A DNA stretch of 64,000 nt. It comes from Inia geoffrensis. Its lineage: Eukaryota > Chordata > Mammalia > Artiodactyla > Iniidae. Made by a program: the position numbers and the translations under genes. The notes under the pieces are model-generated. The model ran no database searches and was not told where the DNA came from. It saw only the letters and a program-made list of their open reading frames with translations. The DNA lies in NCBI GenBank assembly GCA_036417435.1, contig CM070904.1, positions 46,135,908 through 46,199,907 of the forward strand, read 5' to 3'. Below are positions 35,126 through 46,930 of the stretch, in pieces. Position 1 is the stretch's first letter, and every line of letters starts with the position of its first letter.

Positions 35126-37129
35126 GTTAATTTCTCAGCTTTGAAGTATGGTAAAATTAAATCTCAGAGCTAACAGTGTACACTTTATTTATTGAAGGCT
35201 TTATTTGTAATCCATAATACAGATTTACAATTTTCGGTATAAAGGGCTTATGCATCTTCTGTCAGAAGAAAGGAAGGAAGCAAAGGAAGGAGGGACGGAG
35301 GGATGGAAGAAAAGTGTAACATTGCATTGGTTAAATAAAACACATTTTTCAATCAAATTTGGGATTATGGTCTGCTAAATTGCTACCACTGTGCTAAGTT
35401 GTCCAACCTATGTGCCACATGTGCTTTGTACAAGTATATATTACTCCCCACAGCCTATTTTACTGGTTATTTGGTTTTATTTGTTTACCTTACTGTTCCT
35501 CAGGAGTAGCTACTCTGTATTAATCTTGTCATAATTTATATGCTTGGTATTTGGTATGTGATGTCCATATATTATCTTTCATTCATTCACTCAAGATTAT
35601 CATGTGCCCCCTTTAAATTGTGAAGTCTTCCAAAACACACAGATCTTATATTTTCCTTCCTTTCTACCTCACCAGTTGGTATAATATAGAATGTTGTATG
35701 TATACTCATAAAATAAATGCAACTGACAGATGACTGATTATCCTAGTTGGAAGCATATTTTAAGATGTTCACAGCAGTTACTCTCACTATTTAAGATGAT
35801 AACAATCATAATAATCACTTTCATTTGTATAATGCTTTCTATTTTCCAAAACCCTTTTCATATACATTATTTAATGTGAACTCATAACAAGCCTGGATCT
35901 ACAATAATCAACATAAATAGTATCCACTTGGCAAGATAAATAGATTATATTTATTTATACAGGTAAGATTAAAATAAGCTAACATTATGAAAAACTAAAA
36001 AAGCAAAGGACACATTTGCTTGTTATTTTACCTATGGTGAGCATTAATCCAAATCATTTATGTTGACTTTGATCAAGCTACATCTGTTTGTAAAAGTGCT
36101 TTGATCTGCTTAACAAAGCAAGTTGCCCCTGGGGTATTAATAGACTGAGAAGAGGGTAAATTATTTTTTCCTTTCATATTTTAAATTAGACAGCATTGCT
36201 TAGCCAAAATGTCTCAAGGCTGGGGATATTACCATTTTCAATTTAATTTATAAATGTGTTCATAAGTCTTTTTTTCCTCCTTCCCAACCCATTTGTAATA
36301 TTGCTTACTGCACTCCACGTCTAAAATGTTTCTATGCTCAATCATGTTAAAGTGTAAAATTGTCTCTCAATTTGAAGATCACTAAGATGGACTGAGTTCT
36401 TTTTGTTCTAATGTTCAACAGAGATCCTCATTTCTCAACGTATGTTTCCCATGTGTCACATTACTATGTGGAAAGGAGGTCACAGGAAGAACAGTATTGA
36501 CTTTTAAGGTCTAGTATTCAAAAATGCTGTTGCAGTGAAGTAGCATGTTCTCCAAGCAATGATATCTAAAAGGTCATTGTAGGGACAACAACAACCACAT
36601 AATAATGATGGCAAAAGTTCAAGAAATTTTTGAAGTGGTAGAAAAACTTTTCAACTGAATAATGTACTATTGTAAAACCTGGAGAATATATTTATGTATG
36701 CATAGTAACCTTCAAATAGCCCAATCTGCTTAAAGATAATATTGTAATTGATACAACTATGATGACTATTAAGATTTTAATGTAGAGACTATGTTGACTA
36801 TGTTTTCAGCAATATAAGTGAGGCTATTGAATAATACAGGCAGATCAATTAATGAGGATCTGTCTAAATAGAAAGATGTTGCAACCAGGGATAAACTTTG
36901 ACATACACAATTTTATATTACAGGTGAAAGAAATGTTGAAAGATATGAAGGAACAAGGGAAAAATGGGAAGGAAGGGAGGGAAGGAGGTAAAAGGAAGGA
37001 GTTGAAAACCCTAACTGGTATATATTTTATCAAAATACCAAAATACCAATCAAAGCAATATATGTTATCTAAAATACGTTTACTTCGGCGAAAAGTAAAA
37101 ATTTCTAACTTTACTAGTTGGTTTCTACT
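35126..37129. other. Unique DNA with purine tracts and TCF/LEF-like pair
   Basis: GA-rich patches lie at 35268-35315 and 36958-37005. The segment 36020-36260 carries two CTTTGATC motifs. The minus-strand 149-codon frame (36845-37294) runs partly through the neighbouring L1 relic and has no domain. Confidence 0.45.
36067..36118 (+). promoter_or_regulatory. Paired TCF/LEF-like motifs
   Basis: Two perfect CTTTGATC sites at 36067-36074 and 36099-36106 (32 bp apart, about three helical turns), plus an ACAAAG at 36113-36118 that reads CTTTGT on the other strand. CTTTGATC/CTTTGT are the known TCF/LEF-type sequences. Regulatory activity is inferred from clustering only. Confidence 0.25.
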
Positions 37130-37765
37130 TTTTTTAAACAAAAAATCAGCTTTATAGAGGTATAATTTACATACAATAAAATCTACCAGTTTAGTATATA
37201 ATTCAATGAAATCATACATGTACATATTTGGGCATCCACCACCTTCACCAGGATGTAGAACACTTCCAGAAGATTCCCCCATGCTTCTTTGCAATCAATC
37301 ATCCCTTGCCCATCTACAGATGACAACCAATCTGCGGCCTGTTGCAACAGTTTCGATTTTCAGGTTTTAGAAACCCACACCAGTGGAGCCACATGCCATA
37401 TGAACATTTTTGGGTCTGCCTTCTTTTGCTCAGCATGGTAGTAATGAGTTTCAGGAGACAGTGTGTATCTATATTCTGTTCCTTTTACTGTAATCATACA
37501 CTAGATTGTTTATCATTCATGAGTTGATGAGCAGTGAGCTGTTCCAGTTCCTGCTGCTAAGACTTTTCTTTGAGTCTTTTTTGGGTATGGGTTACCCTTT
37601 CCCTTAGGTAAATAACGGGGAATGGAATGACTGCTTTGTATATTAACAGTGTATTAAATTTATAACAAATCACCTAGTTATTCCAAAGTAGTTGTACAAT
37701 TTTACATGGCCCCCATCAAAGAGTGAGAATACCAGATCTGTATCCTTGCCAGTATTAGGTAATGC
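37130..37765 (-). repeat. Old L1M-type 3' region, antisense
   Basis: 'tttatagaggtataatttac' followed by 'catccaccaccttcaccagg' and later 'ttgctcagcatggtagtaat' are reverse-complement phrases of old L1 3' ends. The copy ends abruptly where a different L1 begins. Confidence 0.6.
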
Positions 37766-37767
37766 CC

Positions 37768-38110
37768 ATCTTTATTTTTTATTAAGGTATATTTGATTTA
37801 CAATATATTAGTTTCAGGTATACAACAAAGCGATTCAAAATTTTTAAAGGTTATACTCTATTTATAGTTATTATAAAATACTGGCTATATTCCCTGTGCT
37901 GTACAATACATACAATAAGTGTAGCTTGTTCCTTTTATACTTAGTAGTTTGTACCTCTTAGTACACTACCCTTATCTTGCCCCTTTCTGCTTTCCTCTCC
38001 CTTTTGGTAACCACTAGTTTGTTCTCTATACCTGTGACTGTATTTGCTTTGTTATATTCATTCATTTGTTTTATTTTTTAGATTCCCCATATAACTTACA
38101 ACATCCATTC
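37768..38110 (-). mobile_element. L1 3' UTR fragment, antisense
   Basis: 'tttattttttattaaggtat' with 'atattccctgtgctgtacaa' and 'cttttggtaaccactagttt' is the reverse complement of an L1 3' UTR. It is better preserved than the preceding L1M piece, but no clear TSD is visible. Confidence 0.65.
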
Positions 38111-38454
38111 TCTTTCTGTCTTCCATTCCAGGTACGAGACAATTCTTGGTTAGTGCTTTGGGTTGGAAGTTCTAGGATTTAGACTGCAGAGAAATACATG
38201 GTGTTAGCAAGTTCTTTTTACTGTAGCTATAAAGATATGCTCTGCAATCAGCTTTATCAGTATTAAAGCTGACATGCTGAATTCTATTTGCTTCCTAGAA
38301 ATTGCTACTTAAATAGTTCTAAATTCAGAACAGAAAAAAAAGAGTGTATTAGTGTTCTAAAACCATGGCAACTTGGTCTTTCTCTAAGAACTTGAGAAAT
38401 ACACAGACTGGCACTTGGTGACCAAAATAATAAATAGACATCAAAGTTTATGGT
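38111..38454. other. Unique DNA upstream of the long L1
   Basis: No repeat or gene recognised. It contains an A8 run near 38334-38341. Confidence 0.4.
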
Positions 38455-38614
38455 AGGCGACAGTCAGCTCTACCACCACCAGTCCCTCCCATCAGGAAAC
38501 CTACACAAGCCTCTTAGATAGCCTCATCCACCAGAGGGCAGACAGCAGAAGCAAGAAGAAGAACAATCCTGCAGCCTGTGGAACAAAAACCACATTCACA
38601 GGAAAATAGACAAG

Positions 38615-39515
38615 ATGAAAAGGCAGAGGGCTATGTACCACATGAAGGAACAAGATAAAACCCCAGAAAAACAATTAAATGAAGGGGAGATAGACAACCT
38701 TCCAGAAAAAGAATTCAGGATAATGATAGTGAAGATAATCCAGGACCTCGGAAAAAGAATAGAGGCAAAGAGCAAGAAGATGCAAAAATGTTTAACAAAG
38801 GCCTAGAAGAATTAAAGAATAAACAAACAGAGATGAACAATACAATAACTGAAATGAAAACTACACTAGAAGGAATCAATAGCCGAATAACTGAGGCAGA
38901 AGAACGGATAAGTGACCTGGAAGACAGAATGGTGGAATTCATTGCTGCGGAACAGAATAAAGAAAAAAAGAATGAAAAGAAATGAAGACAGCCTAAGAGA
39001 CCTCTGGGACAGCACTAAACGCAACAACATTTGCATTATAGGGGTCCCAGAAGGAGAAGAGAGAGAAAAAGGACCCGAGAAAATATTTAAAGAGATTATA
39101 GTTAAAAACTTCCCTAATGTGGGAAAGGAAATAGCCACCCAAGTCCAGGAAGTGCAGTGAGTCCCATACAGGATAAACCCAAGGAGAAACACTCCAAGAC
39201 ACATAGTAATCAAACTGGCAAAAATTAAAGACAAAAATTACTGAAAGCAGCAAGGGAAAAATGACAAATAACATACAAGGGAACTCCCATAAGGTTAACA
39301 GCTGATTTCTCAGCAGAAACTCTACAAGCCAGAAGGGAGCGGCATGATATATTTAAAGTGATGAAAGGGAAGAACCTACAACCAAGATACTCTACCCAGC
39401 AAGGATCTCATTCAGATTTGATGGAGAAATCAAAAGCTTTACAGACAAGCAAAAGCTAAGAGAATTCAGCACCACCAAACCAACTCTGCAACAAATGCTA
39501 AAGGAACTTCTCTAA
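38615..39515 (+). pseudogene. L1 ORF1 (RNA-binding protein), broken
   Basis: L1 ORF1p is a trimeric RNA-binding chaperone. Here the ATG at 38615 opens 63 codons before a frameshift near 38779; reading resumes in another frame at 38788 with a coiled-coil-like stretch (heptads around TEMNNTITEMKTTLEGINSR), then shifts back near 38965. The RNA-recognition segment (NNICIIGVPEGEE) is at about 39024-39060. An in-frame TGA ends it at 39158-39160. The C-terminal part continues in degraded form with a small deletion near 39230 to the expected TAA at 39513-39515. Confidence 0.88.
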
Positions 39516-39574
39516 GTGGGAAACACAAGAGAAGAAAAGGACCTACAAAAACAAACCCAAAACAATTTAAGAAA

Positions 39575-42500
39575 ATGGTCATAAGAACATACATAGCGAT
39601 AATTACCTTAAACGTGAATGGATTAAACGCTCCAACCAAAAGACACAGGCTTGCTGAATGGAACAAAACCCATATATATGCTGTCTACAAGAGACCCACT
39701 TCAGACCTAGGGACACATACAGACTGAAAGTGAGGGGATGGAAAAAGATATTCCATGCAAATGGAAATCAAAAGAAAGCTGGAGTAGCAATACTCATATC
39801 AGATAAAATAGACTTTAAAATAAAGAATGTTACAAGAGACAAGGAAGGACACTACATAATGATCAAGGGATCAATCCAAGAAGAAGACATAACAGTTACA
39901 AATATATATGCACCCAACATAGGAGCACCTCGATACATAAGGCAAACGCTAACAGCTATAAAAGAGGAAATTGACAGTAACACAATAATAGTGGGGGACT
40001 TCAACACCTCACTTACACCAATAGACAGATCATCCAAAATGAAAATAAATAAGGAAACAGAAGCTTTAAATGACACAACAGACCAGATAGATTTAATTGA
40101 TATTTATAGGACATTCCATCCCAAAACAGCAGATTACACTTTCTTCTCAAGTGCGCATGGAACAGTCTCCAGGATAGATCACATCTTGGGTCACGAATCA
40201 AGCCACAGAAAATTTTAGAAAATTGAAATCATATCAAGCAACTTTTCTGACCACAACGCTATGAGATTAGAAATTAATTAGAGGGGAAAATAACGTAAAA
40301 AACACAAACACATGGAAGCTAAACAATACGTTACTAAATAGCCAAGAGATCACTGAAGAAATCGAAAAGGAAATCAAAAAATATCTAGAGACAACTGACA
40401 ATGAACACATGATGATCCAAAACCTATGGGATGCAGCAAAAGCAGTTCTAAGAGGGAAGTTTACAGCTATACAAGCCTACCTCAAGAAACAAGAAAAATC
40501 TCAAATAAACAATCTAAACTTACTCCTAAAGGAACTAGAGAAAGAAGAACAAACAAAACCGAAATTTAGCAGAAGGAAAGAAATCATAAAGATCAGAGCA
40601 GAAATAAATGAAATAGAAACAAAAAAACCAATAGCAAAGATCAATAAAACTAAATGATGGTTCTTTAAGAAGATAAACAAAATTGATAAACCATTAGCCA
40701 GACGCATCAAGAATAAGAGGGAGAGGACTCAAATCAATAAAATTAGAAATGAAAAAGGAGAAGTTCCAGCACACACTGCAGAAATACAAGGTATCCTAAG
40801 AGACTACTACAAGCAACTCTATGCCAATAAAATGGACAACCTGGAAGAAATGGGAAAATTCTTAGAAAGGTATAACCTTCCAAGACTGAACCAGCAAGAA
40901 ACAGAAAATATGAACAGACCAATGACAAGTAATGAAATTGAAACTGTGATTAAAAATCTTCCAACAAACAAAAGTCCAAGACCAGATGGCTTCAAAGGCG
41001 AATTCTATCAAACATTTAGAGACAAGCTAACACCCATCCTTCTCAAACTCTTCCAAAAAATTGCAGAGGAAGGAACAATCCCAAACTCATTCTAGAGGGC
41101 ACCATCACCCTGATACCAAACCCATACAAAGATACTACAAAAAAGAAAATTACAGACCAATATCACTGATGAATATAGATGCAAAAATCCTCAACAAAAT
41201 ACTAGCAAACAGAATCCAACAACACATTAAAAGGATCATACACCATGATCAAGTGGGATTTACAACAGGGATGCAAGGATTCTTCAATATATGCAAATCA
41301 ATCAATGTGATACACCATATTAACAAATTGAAGAATAAAAACCATATGATCATCTCAATAGATGCAGAAAAAGCTTTTGAAAAAATTCAACACCCATTTA
41401 TGATAAAAACTCTCCAGAAAGTGGGCACAGAGGGAATCTACCTCAACATAATAAAGGCCATATATGAAAAACCCACAGCATATGTCATTCTCAATGGTGA
41501 AAAACTGCAAGCATTTCTTCTAAGATCAGGAACAAGACAAGGATGTCCACTCTCACCACTATTATTCAACATAGTTTTGGAAGTCCTAGCCACAGCAATC
41601 AGAGAATTAAAAGAAATAACAGGAATACAAATTGGAAAAGAAGAAGTAAAACTGTCAGTTTGCAGATGACATGATACTATACATAGAGAATCCTAAAAAT
41701 GCCACCAGAAAACTACTAGAGCTAATCAATTAATTTGGTAAAGTTGCAGGATACAAAATTAATGCACAGAAATCTATGGCATTCCTATACACTAATGATG
41801 AAAAATCTCAAAGAGAAATGAAGGAAAGACTCCCATTTACCATTGCAAGTAAAATAATAAAATCCCTAGGAATAAACCTACCTAGGGAGACAAAGACCTT
41901 ATATGCAGAAAACTATAAGACAATGATGAAAGAAATTAAAGATGGTACCAACAGATGGAGAGATATTCCATGTTCTTGGATTGGAAAAATCAATATTGTG
42001 AAAATGACTATACTATCCAAAGCAAACTACAGAATCAATGCATTCCCTATCAAATTATCAATGGCATTTTTTATGGAACTAGAACAAAAAATCTTAAAAT
42101 TTGTATGGAGACACAAAAGACCCCGAACAGCCAAAGCAGTCTTGAGGGAAAAAAACGGAGCAGGAGGAATCAGACTCCCTCACTTCAGACTATACTACAA
42201 AACTACAGTAATGAAGACAATATGGTACTGGCACAAAAACAGAAACAGATCAATAGAACAAGATAGAAAGCCCAGAGATAAACCCATGCACCTATGGTCA
42301 ACTAATCTTACAAAGGAGGCAAGGATATACAATGGAGAAATGACAGTCTCTTCAATAAGTGGTGCTGGGAAAACTGGACAGCTACATGTAAAAGAATGAA
42401 ATTAGAACACTCCCTAACACCATACACAAAAATAAACTCAAAATGGATTAGAGACCAAAATGTAAGACTGGACACTATAAAACTCTTAGAGGAAAACATA

Positions 42501-43321
42501 GGAAGAACGCTCTTTGACATAAATCACAGCAAGATCTGTTTTGATCCACCTCCTAGAATAATGGAAATAAAAACAAAAATAAACAAATGGGACCTAATGA
42601 AACTTCAAAACTTTTGCATAGAAAGGAAACTATAAACAAGACAAAAAGACAACCCTCAGAATGGGAGAAAATATTTGCAAACAAGTCAATGGACAAAGGA
42701 TTAATCTCCAAAATATATAAACAGCTCATGCAGCACAAAATTCAAAAAACAAACACCCCAATCCAAAAATGCGCAGAAGACCTAAATAGACATTTCTCCA
42801 AAGAAGACATACAGATGACCAAGAAGCACATGAAAAGCTGCTCAACATCACTAATTATTAGAGAAATGCAAATCAAAACTGAAATGAGGTACCACCTCAC
42901 ACCAGTTAGAATGGACATCATCTGAAAATCTACAAACAACAAATGCTGGAGAGGGTGTGGAGAAAAGGGAACCCTCTTGCACTGTTGGTGGGAATGTAAA
43001 TTGATACAGCCACTATGGAGAACAGTATGGAGGTTCCTTAAAAATCTGTAAATAGAATTACCATATCATCTAGTAATCCCACTACTGGGCATATACCCAG
43101 AGAAAACCATAATTCAAAAAGACACATGCACCCCAATGTTCCTTGCAGCACTATTTACAATAGCCAGGTCATGGAAGCAACCTAAATGTTCATTGACAAG
43201 ACGAATGGATAAAGAAGATGTGGTATATATATATAATGGAATGTCACTCAGCCATGAAAAGGAACGAAATTGGGTCAATTGCAGAGACCTGGATGGATCT
43301 AGAGACTGTCATACAGAGTGA
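39575..43321 (+). pseudogene. L1 ORF2 (endonuclease / reverse transcriptase), broken
   Basis: ORF2p nicks target DNA and reverse transcribes L1 RNA. The ATG at 39575 is followed by a frameshift around 39655. The endonuclease domain is readable at 39658-40218 (LQETHF, YAPNIGAP, IVGDFN, RIDHIL); a stop at 40216-40218 separates it from its SDHNAM motif near 40241. Further stops lie at 40655 and 41093. The reverse transcriptase core ([20 protein letters not shown]) is open to 41669, where a frameshift just before the FADD catalytic box (41659-41670, other frame) would abolish it. A TAA follows at 41731. The C-terminal region is open in pieces at 41776-42399, 42396-42635, 42587-42925 and 43136-43321. 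Confidence 0.9.
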
Positions 43322-43635
43322 AGTAAGTCAGAAAGAGAAAAACAGATATTGTATATTAACGCATATATGTGGAACCTAGAAAAATGGTACAGATGAACCG
43401 GTTTGCAGGGCAGAAGTTGAGACACCAATGTAGAGGAGAAATGTATGGACACCAAGGGGGGAAAGCGGCGGGGGGGTTGGGGATGGTGTTGTGATGAATT
43501 GGGTGATTGGGGTTGACATGTATACACTGATGTGTATACAATTGATGACTAATAAGAACCTGCTGTATAAAAAAATAAATAAAATAAAATTAAAAAATTA
43601 AAAAAAAACAAATAACAAAACAAAACAAAAAACAT

Positions 43636-43869
43636 ACTAAACTTTCCTTGGGTTATTTGTATGGAAATATGTTAATATAAATGTTTCAGACATTACATGA
43701 AATTCCTAAAAATCTTATATGTTCTGGTATAATGTTATAAGTCATAATTCTAGTTATTATTTTAAAAGGTATATCTCAGAAGTAACTAAATTTCCTTGTC
43801 AACTGTATTATTATGAACTTTCATCAAATCTTTAACCGTGGTCATTTTTAAGTCTTTTGTCATTTACAG
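43636..43869. other. Spacer between L1 tail and exon-like segment
   Basis: AT-rich. Its last 30 bases are T-rich and end in ttacag, resembling a splice acceptor. Confidence 0.4.
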
Positions 43870-44135
43870 ACAGTTCTGGGTGTACTCTGATGCTTTTGCA
43901 AAAATGTTCCTGTACAAGGGTTTCATCTTCAAGGAATTCATGGAAAAGACTGACAAGTATTGGTTTCTGGTAACTCAATATACTGCTGAACTGAATGAAT
44001 AGGCATTTTCAGAACTCTAATAGAAAACTGATGAATTCATAAAAGTGCTAACAACAAAAGATCAAGATTAAAAAAATTAATTACATGGGACTGAGTGATG
44101 AGGATGATTATAATTTTTGTGACTTTGAATAAAAA
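43870..44135 (+). other. Possible terminal exon or retroposed 3' fragment
   Basis: Directly after 'gtcttttgtcatttacag', an acceptor-like sequence, an open frame runs from 43871 to a TAG at 44000-44002. It encodes 43 residues rich in Phe, Tyr and Lys, including QFWVYSDAFAKMFLYKGF and ending YTAELNE. About 125 bases of non-coding sequence follow, with AATAAA at 44128-44133 merging into an A-rich run. The frame also stays open upstream to a stop at 43814, so the intron border is not certain. I do not recognise the protein. The A-run directly after AATAAA also fits a retroposed element. No other exon is visible in the window. Confidence 0.3.
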
Positions 44136-44190
44136 AAAACAAAAAACAAATTGTCTATGTTTTTCGAGAGAATTACTATAAGACCACATG

Positions 44191-44224
44191 AAAGAAAAGC
44201 ATACATTTTTGTATGCATTTCTTT
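44191..44224. repeat. 34-base hairpin-forming inverted repeat
   Basis: Arms 44191-44205 and 44210-44224 pair at 14 of 15 positions around a TTTT loop (aaagaaaagcataca / tgtatgcatttcttt). It may be a small transposon relic or chance; too short for a usual microRNA precursor. Confidence 0.8.
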
Positions 44225-45203
44225 GAAGTGAAAGTATCTTTCCAAATTTCTATGAGTGAATTTCTTGCCTGACCCCACTAAATGAAGATGAAATTTAAAG
44301 GGTATTTAAATGTGTTGTATTTAAAACACTTTTAAATACAGTTTGGCAAAAGTGATGGCTTAGTAAATGTCCTTCTCAATCCCTTTTGTTTAGAGAATTA
44401 CTTATGAAACTAGTCATTATAAAAAAAAAAGTAGTTTATGGCAGGCATGTGGGTTGCTTTATTTAGGTTTTCACCTAAATTAGTTCAGTTAACATGGGAT
44501 TGTCCACAGTGGGTTAGTGCAGTTTATGGGCACTCAGAATGGAGTTCACATACCCCATTATGAAGACCTGATATGGAAAATACAGTACTTGGTCTTCTTT
44601 GAGGAAGGAAATAGCTTAATGAAGTTACTGTACACTAAAACATGAATAAAGGAATTACATAGACCTGTTTTGGAAACCTCAGTTTCTATCAAACAGATTT
44701 GCTTAGGTATTCAAATGGTAACTGGATTGGTTTTAAACATATATATTGGAACAACTCTTAGTTAGGCCAGGAGTGATGTGAGAATAGTAAAAATATCAGA
44801 GGAAAGAAGATTAAGAAGAGATTTTTTTAAAAGAAAGGTCATAATCTTAAAGGACAAGGCTGAAATAAATAAGAAATACTAAAGATGTTCCTGGGTCTAA
44901 GTGCTGGTAAAGATGCAATAAAACAGGGGGGAGCTGTTTTAGTTATTACTATGAATGAAAAAAATGAATGGGGAGCAAAGTTATGAAACAGAAAGAAAAG
45001 GCAAGATCTCAAAGAGGAGACTGAAATGACCAAGTACCAGACACAGAGCCAATTTAACAACCAGAGTAGATTGGGCACCTACCAATTAGAACAGGACATT
45101 ACTAATTAGAATGGACAATGGTCATCAAACAGTATGTGTGAATATTCAGGTTTCTACTATCTATCTGTGTGGCACTAGGAATTACTATTATCGACTTAGA
45201 CTA
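44225..45203. other. Intergenic DNA, nothing recognised
   Basis: AT-rich unique sequence. The minus-strand 79-codon frame at 44839-45078 is unsupported. Confidence 0.4.
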
Positions 45204-45385
45204 GTGGTTCTTAAATTGTATTCTCTTCAGCACCTTTTTGGGAACTAGTTAAAAACGGAAGTTCTCAGGCCCCACTTCTGATGAACTGAATTAGGAAACA
45301 CTGAGGGTAGGACCCAGCAATCTGTATCTTAGCAAGTCCCCCTGGTGAATCCAATGCATGCTAAAGTTTGAAAATAAAGGGTTTA
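45204..45385 (+). repeat. MER20-like DNA transposon relic
   Basis: 'agtggttcttaaattgtatt', 'gttctcaggccccacttctg' and 'cagcaatctgtatcttagca' follow the order of MER20-type hAT elements. Confidence 0.55.
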
Positions 45386-45579
45386 GCCCAATCATCATCC
45401 CTAATCGGAAACACACAGTCAACACATAAATACCTGAATTAGATATTTATTATAGCCAAGTATTATAAAGCTAGAACTAATGTTCCAATAAAAAGGAAGA
45501 AACGGAGGGAGCAGATAACGGATAGGAAACCAACAGTGTTCCTGCCATATCTACTCTATCCTTTTAATCTTAAAAAAAT

Positions 45580-45580
<1 letters not shown>
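45386..45580. other. Intergenic DNA, nothing recognised
   Basis: Short unique spacer before the microsatellite. Confidence 0.4.

Positions 45581-45647
<67 letters not shown>
45581..45647. repeat. (CT)n microsatellite, about 66 bp
   Basis: More than thirty CT units with one early 'ccct' interruption. Long polypyrimidine:polypurine tracts can adopt triplex structures and vary in length. Confidence 0.95.
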
Positions 45648-45649
<2 letters not shown>

Positions 45650-45878
45650 CTTAACATACTATGATCTACATTTTATCATGCATTTAAAAATACAGAAGAG
45701 TTGTAGACAGTGGTCAGGTAAATTAAAGTATAAAATTGATGCTACGTTGTGGTTAATTATATTTTATTTGCTTTAAAAAAAACTTGTAGTGAAAACACTC
45801 ATTATCATGGCTCTTTTCCTTGTGATTATTATGATAAGCTAGAATATGCTAGAGATAATTTCAAACAGAAGTGAGTTA

Positions 45879-45912
45879 ATAAATTATCTAATTATATAAA
45901 TTATCTAATTAT
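45879..45912. repeat. Perfect 17 bp tandem duplication
   Basis: ataaattatctaattat at 45879-45895 is repeated without change at 45896-45912, next to an L2-like 'tactgagcatctattatatt'. Confidence 0.9.
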
Positions 45913-46915
45913 ACAAATAATTACTGAGCATCTATTATATTCCTGGCTCCATGATGTATACTGATTATCTTGTATTTCTACTTAAACCAATTTAAAAGAT
46001 GTTTTCACTGTACATTAGTAGGAGGGCAGTCTTATGGTGAGGGAGTCTCTTAGGTACAAAATTATTTGATTCTTAGGTCTCAAGGCTTCTTCTTTGAAGA
46101 GAGTCATTGCCTCGTCACTGATTTGTTATGGAATAAAACAACATTGATAGTCTAGGTATAGAATGATTCAATGTTGAACACATATACAGATAGCAAATAA
46201 TATTTTACTAATCTATAATCCCTCCTGTGGTTTCTGTCCCCTTGTATGAACTCTGTGGAGGGAATCACTTATGACAAAATGCTTTACGGGTAAAAAAACA
46301 TTTTCAGAAGTTCAGATTTGCACTTCACTGACACTTTCCCTACAGCGATAGGAGGATCACAGTTATTTTCTTTAAAAGAGATGTAAGTTAAAGAAAAAAG
46401 GCAAACTTTAAAGCTTTAAGGACATCAAACAGAATAATCAGATATTTTATAAAATATATATCTTGATATGTCAGCCAATATGTGTTTTCAACAGAAGAAA
46501 AAAGTTGTAAAAACCCTCAAACAACAATGATTTTTGTGCACATAAACATAAATGTTAGCTTTGGGCTTATTTTAATTCTACTGAAATATTTAAACTACTT
46601 TTTTCACATTGCTTCTTATTTTCTAACCCTTCTGACAAATAGACTTTACACAAAAAGTGAGACATTTGCCAGCTGATGAATCATTATCAATTCATGAGGT
46701 ATGAATATGCAATGAAAATTTTCAACTAAAAGATATTAATAACTTGTGATTTTGCAATGATTTATTATATGCCTTGCACCCAGCAGGTAACAGTGCTTTG
46801 AACATTTTAGATTCAATATATATTATAGAAACTTACCGGAATAAAACCAAAAATTCTGTATATTGGGTTAAAATATCATATTTACTTATACATTTCCCCC
46901 TCATGTAGTCTTATT
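45913..46915. other. Unique AT-rich intergenic DNA
   Basis: A probable L2 scrap at 45915-45970; otherwise nothing recognised. The 64-codon frame at 46482-46676 is unsupported. Confidence 0.4.
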
Positions 46916-46930
46916 CCCACAATCAATTTT

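Larger units (their letters stand above)
38455..43635 (+). mobile_element. Near full-length but inactive L1 retrotransposon
   Basis: About 5.2 kb in sense orientation: a short remnant of 5' UTR (38455-38614), ORF1 region, ORF2 region, a 3' UTR (43322-43570) and an A-rich tail to about 43635. The 5' UTR is much shorter than in a complete L1, so the copy is 5' truncated. No TSD could be matched with confidence. Both ORFs carry several stops and frameshifts. The base wording is close to L1s of whales, from memory. L1 enzymes normally also mobilise the SINEs of this window. Confidence 0.93.

Noticed and set aside
36845..37294. 149-codon minus-strand open frame
   Set aside because: It runs partly through an old L1 relic and partly through a GA-rich tract that yields Pro/Ser/Phe low complexity; no domain.
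38866..39274. Minus-strand frames opposite L1 ORF1
   Set aside because: They are shadows of the A-rich L1 coding strand and consist of Phe/Leu/Ser-rich hydrophobic sequence.
38455..43650. TSD for the long L1
   Set aside because: Flanks (agacatcaaagttta / aacatactaaacttt) look vaguely alike but do not align without several changes, so no TSD is claimed.
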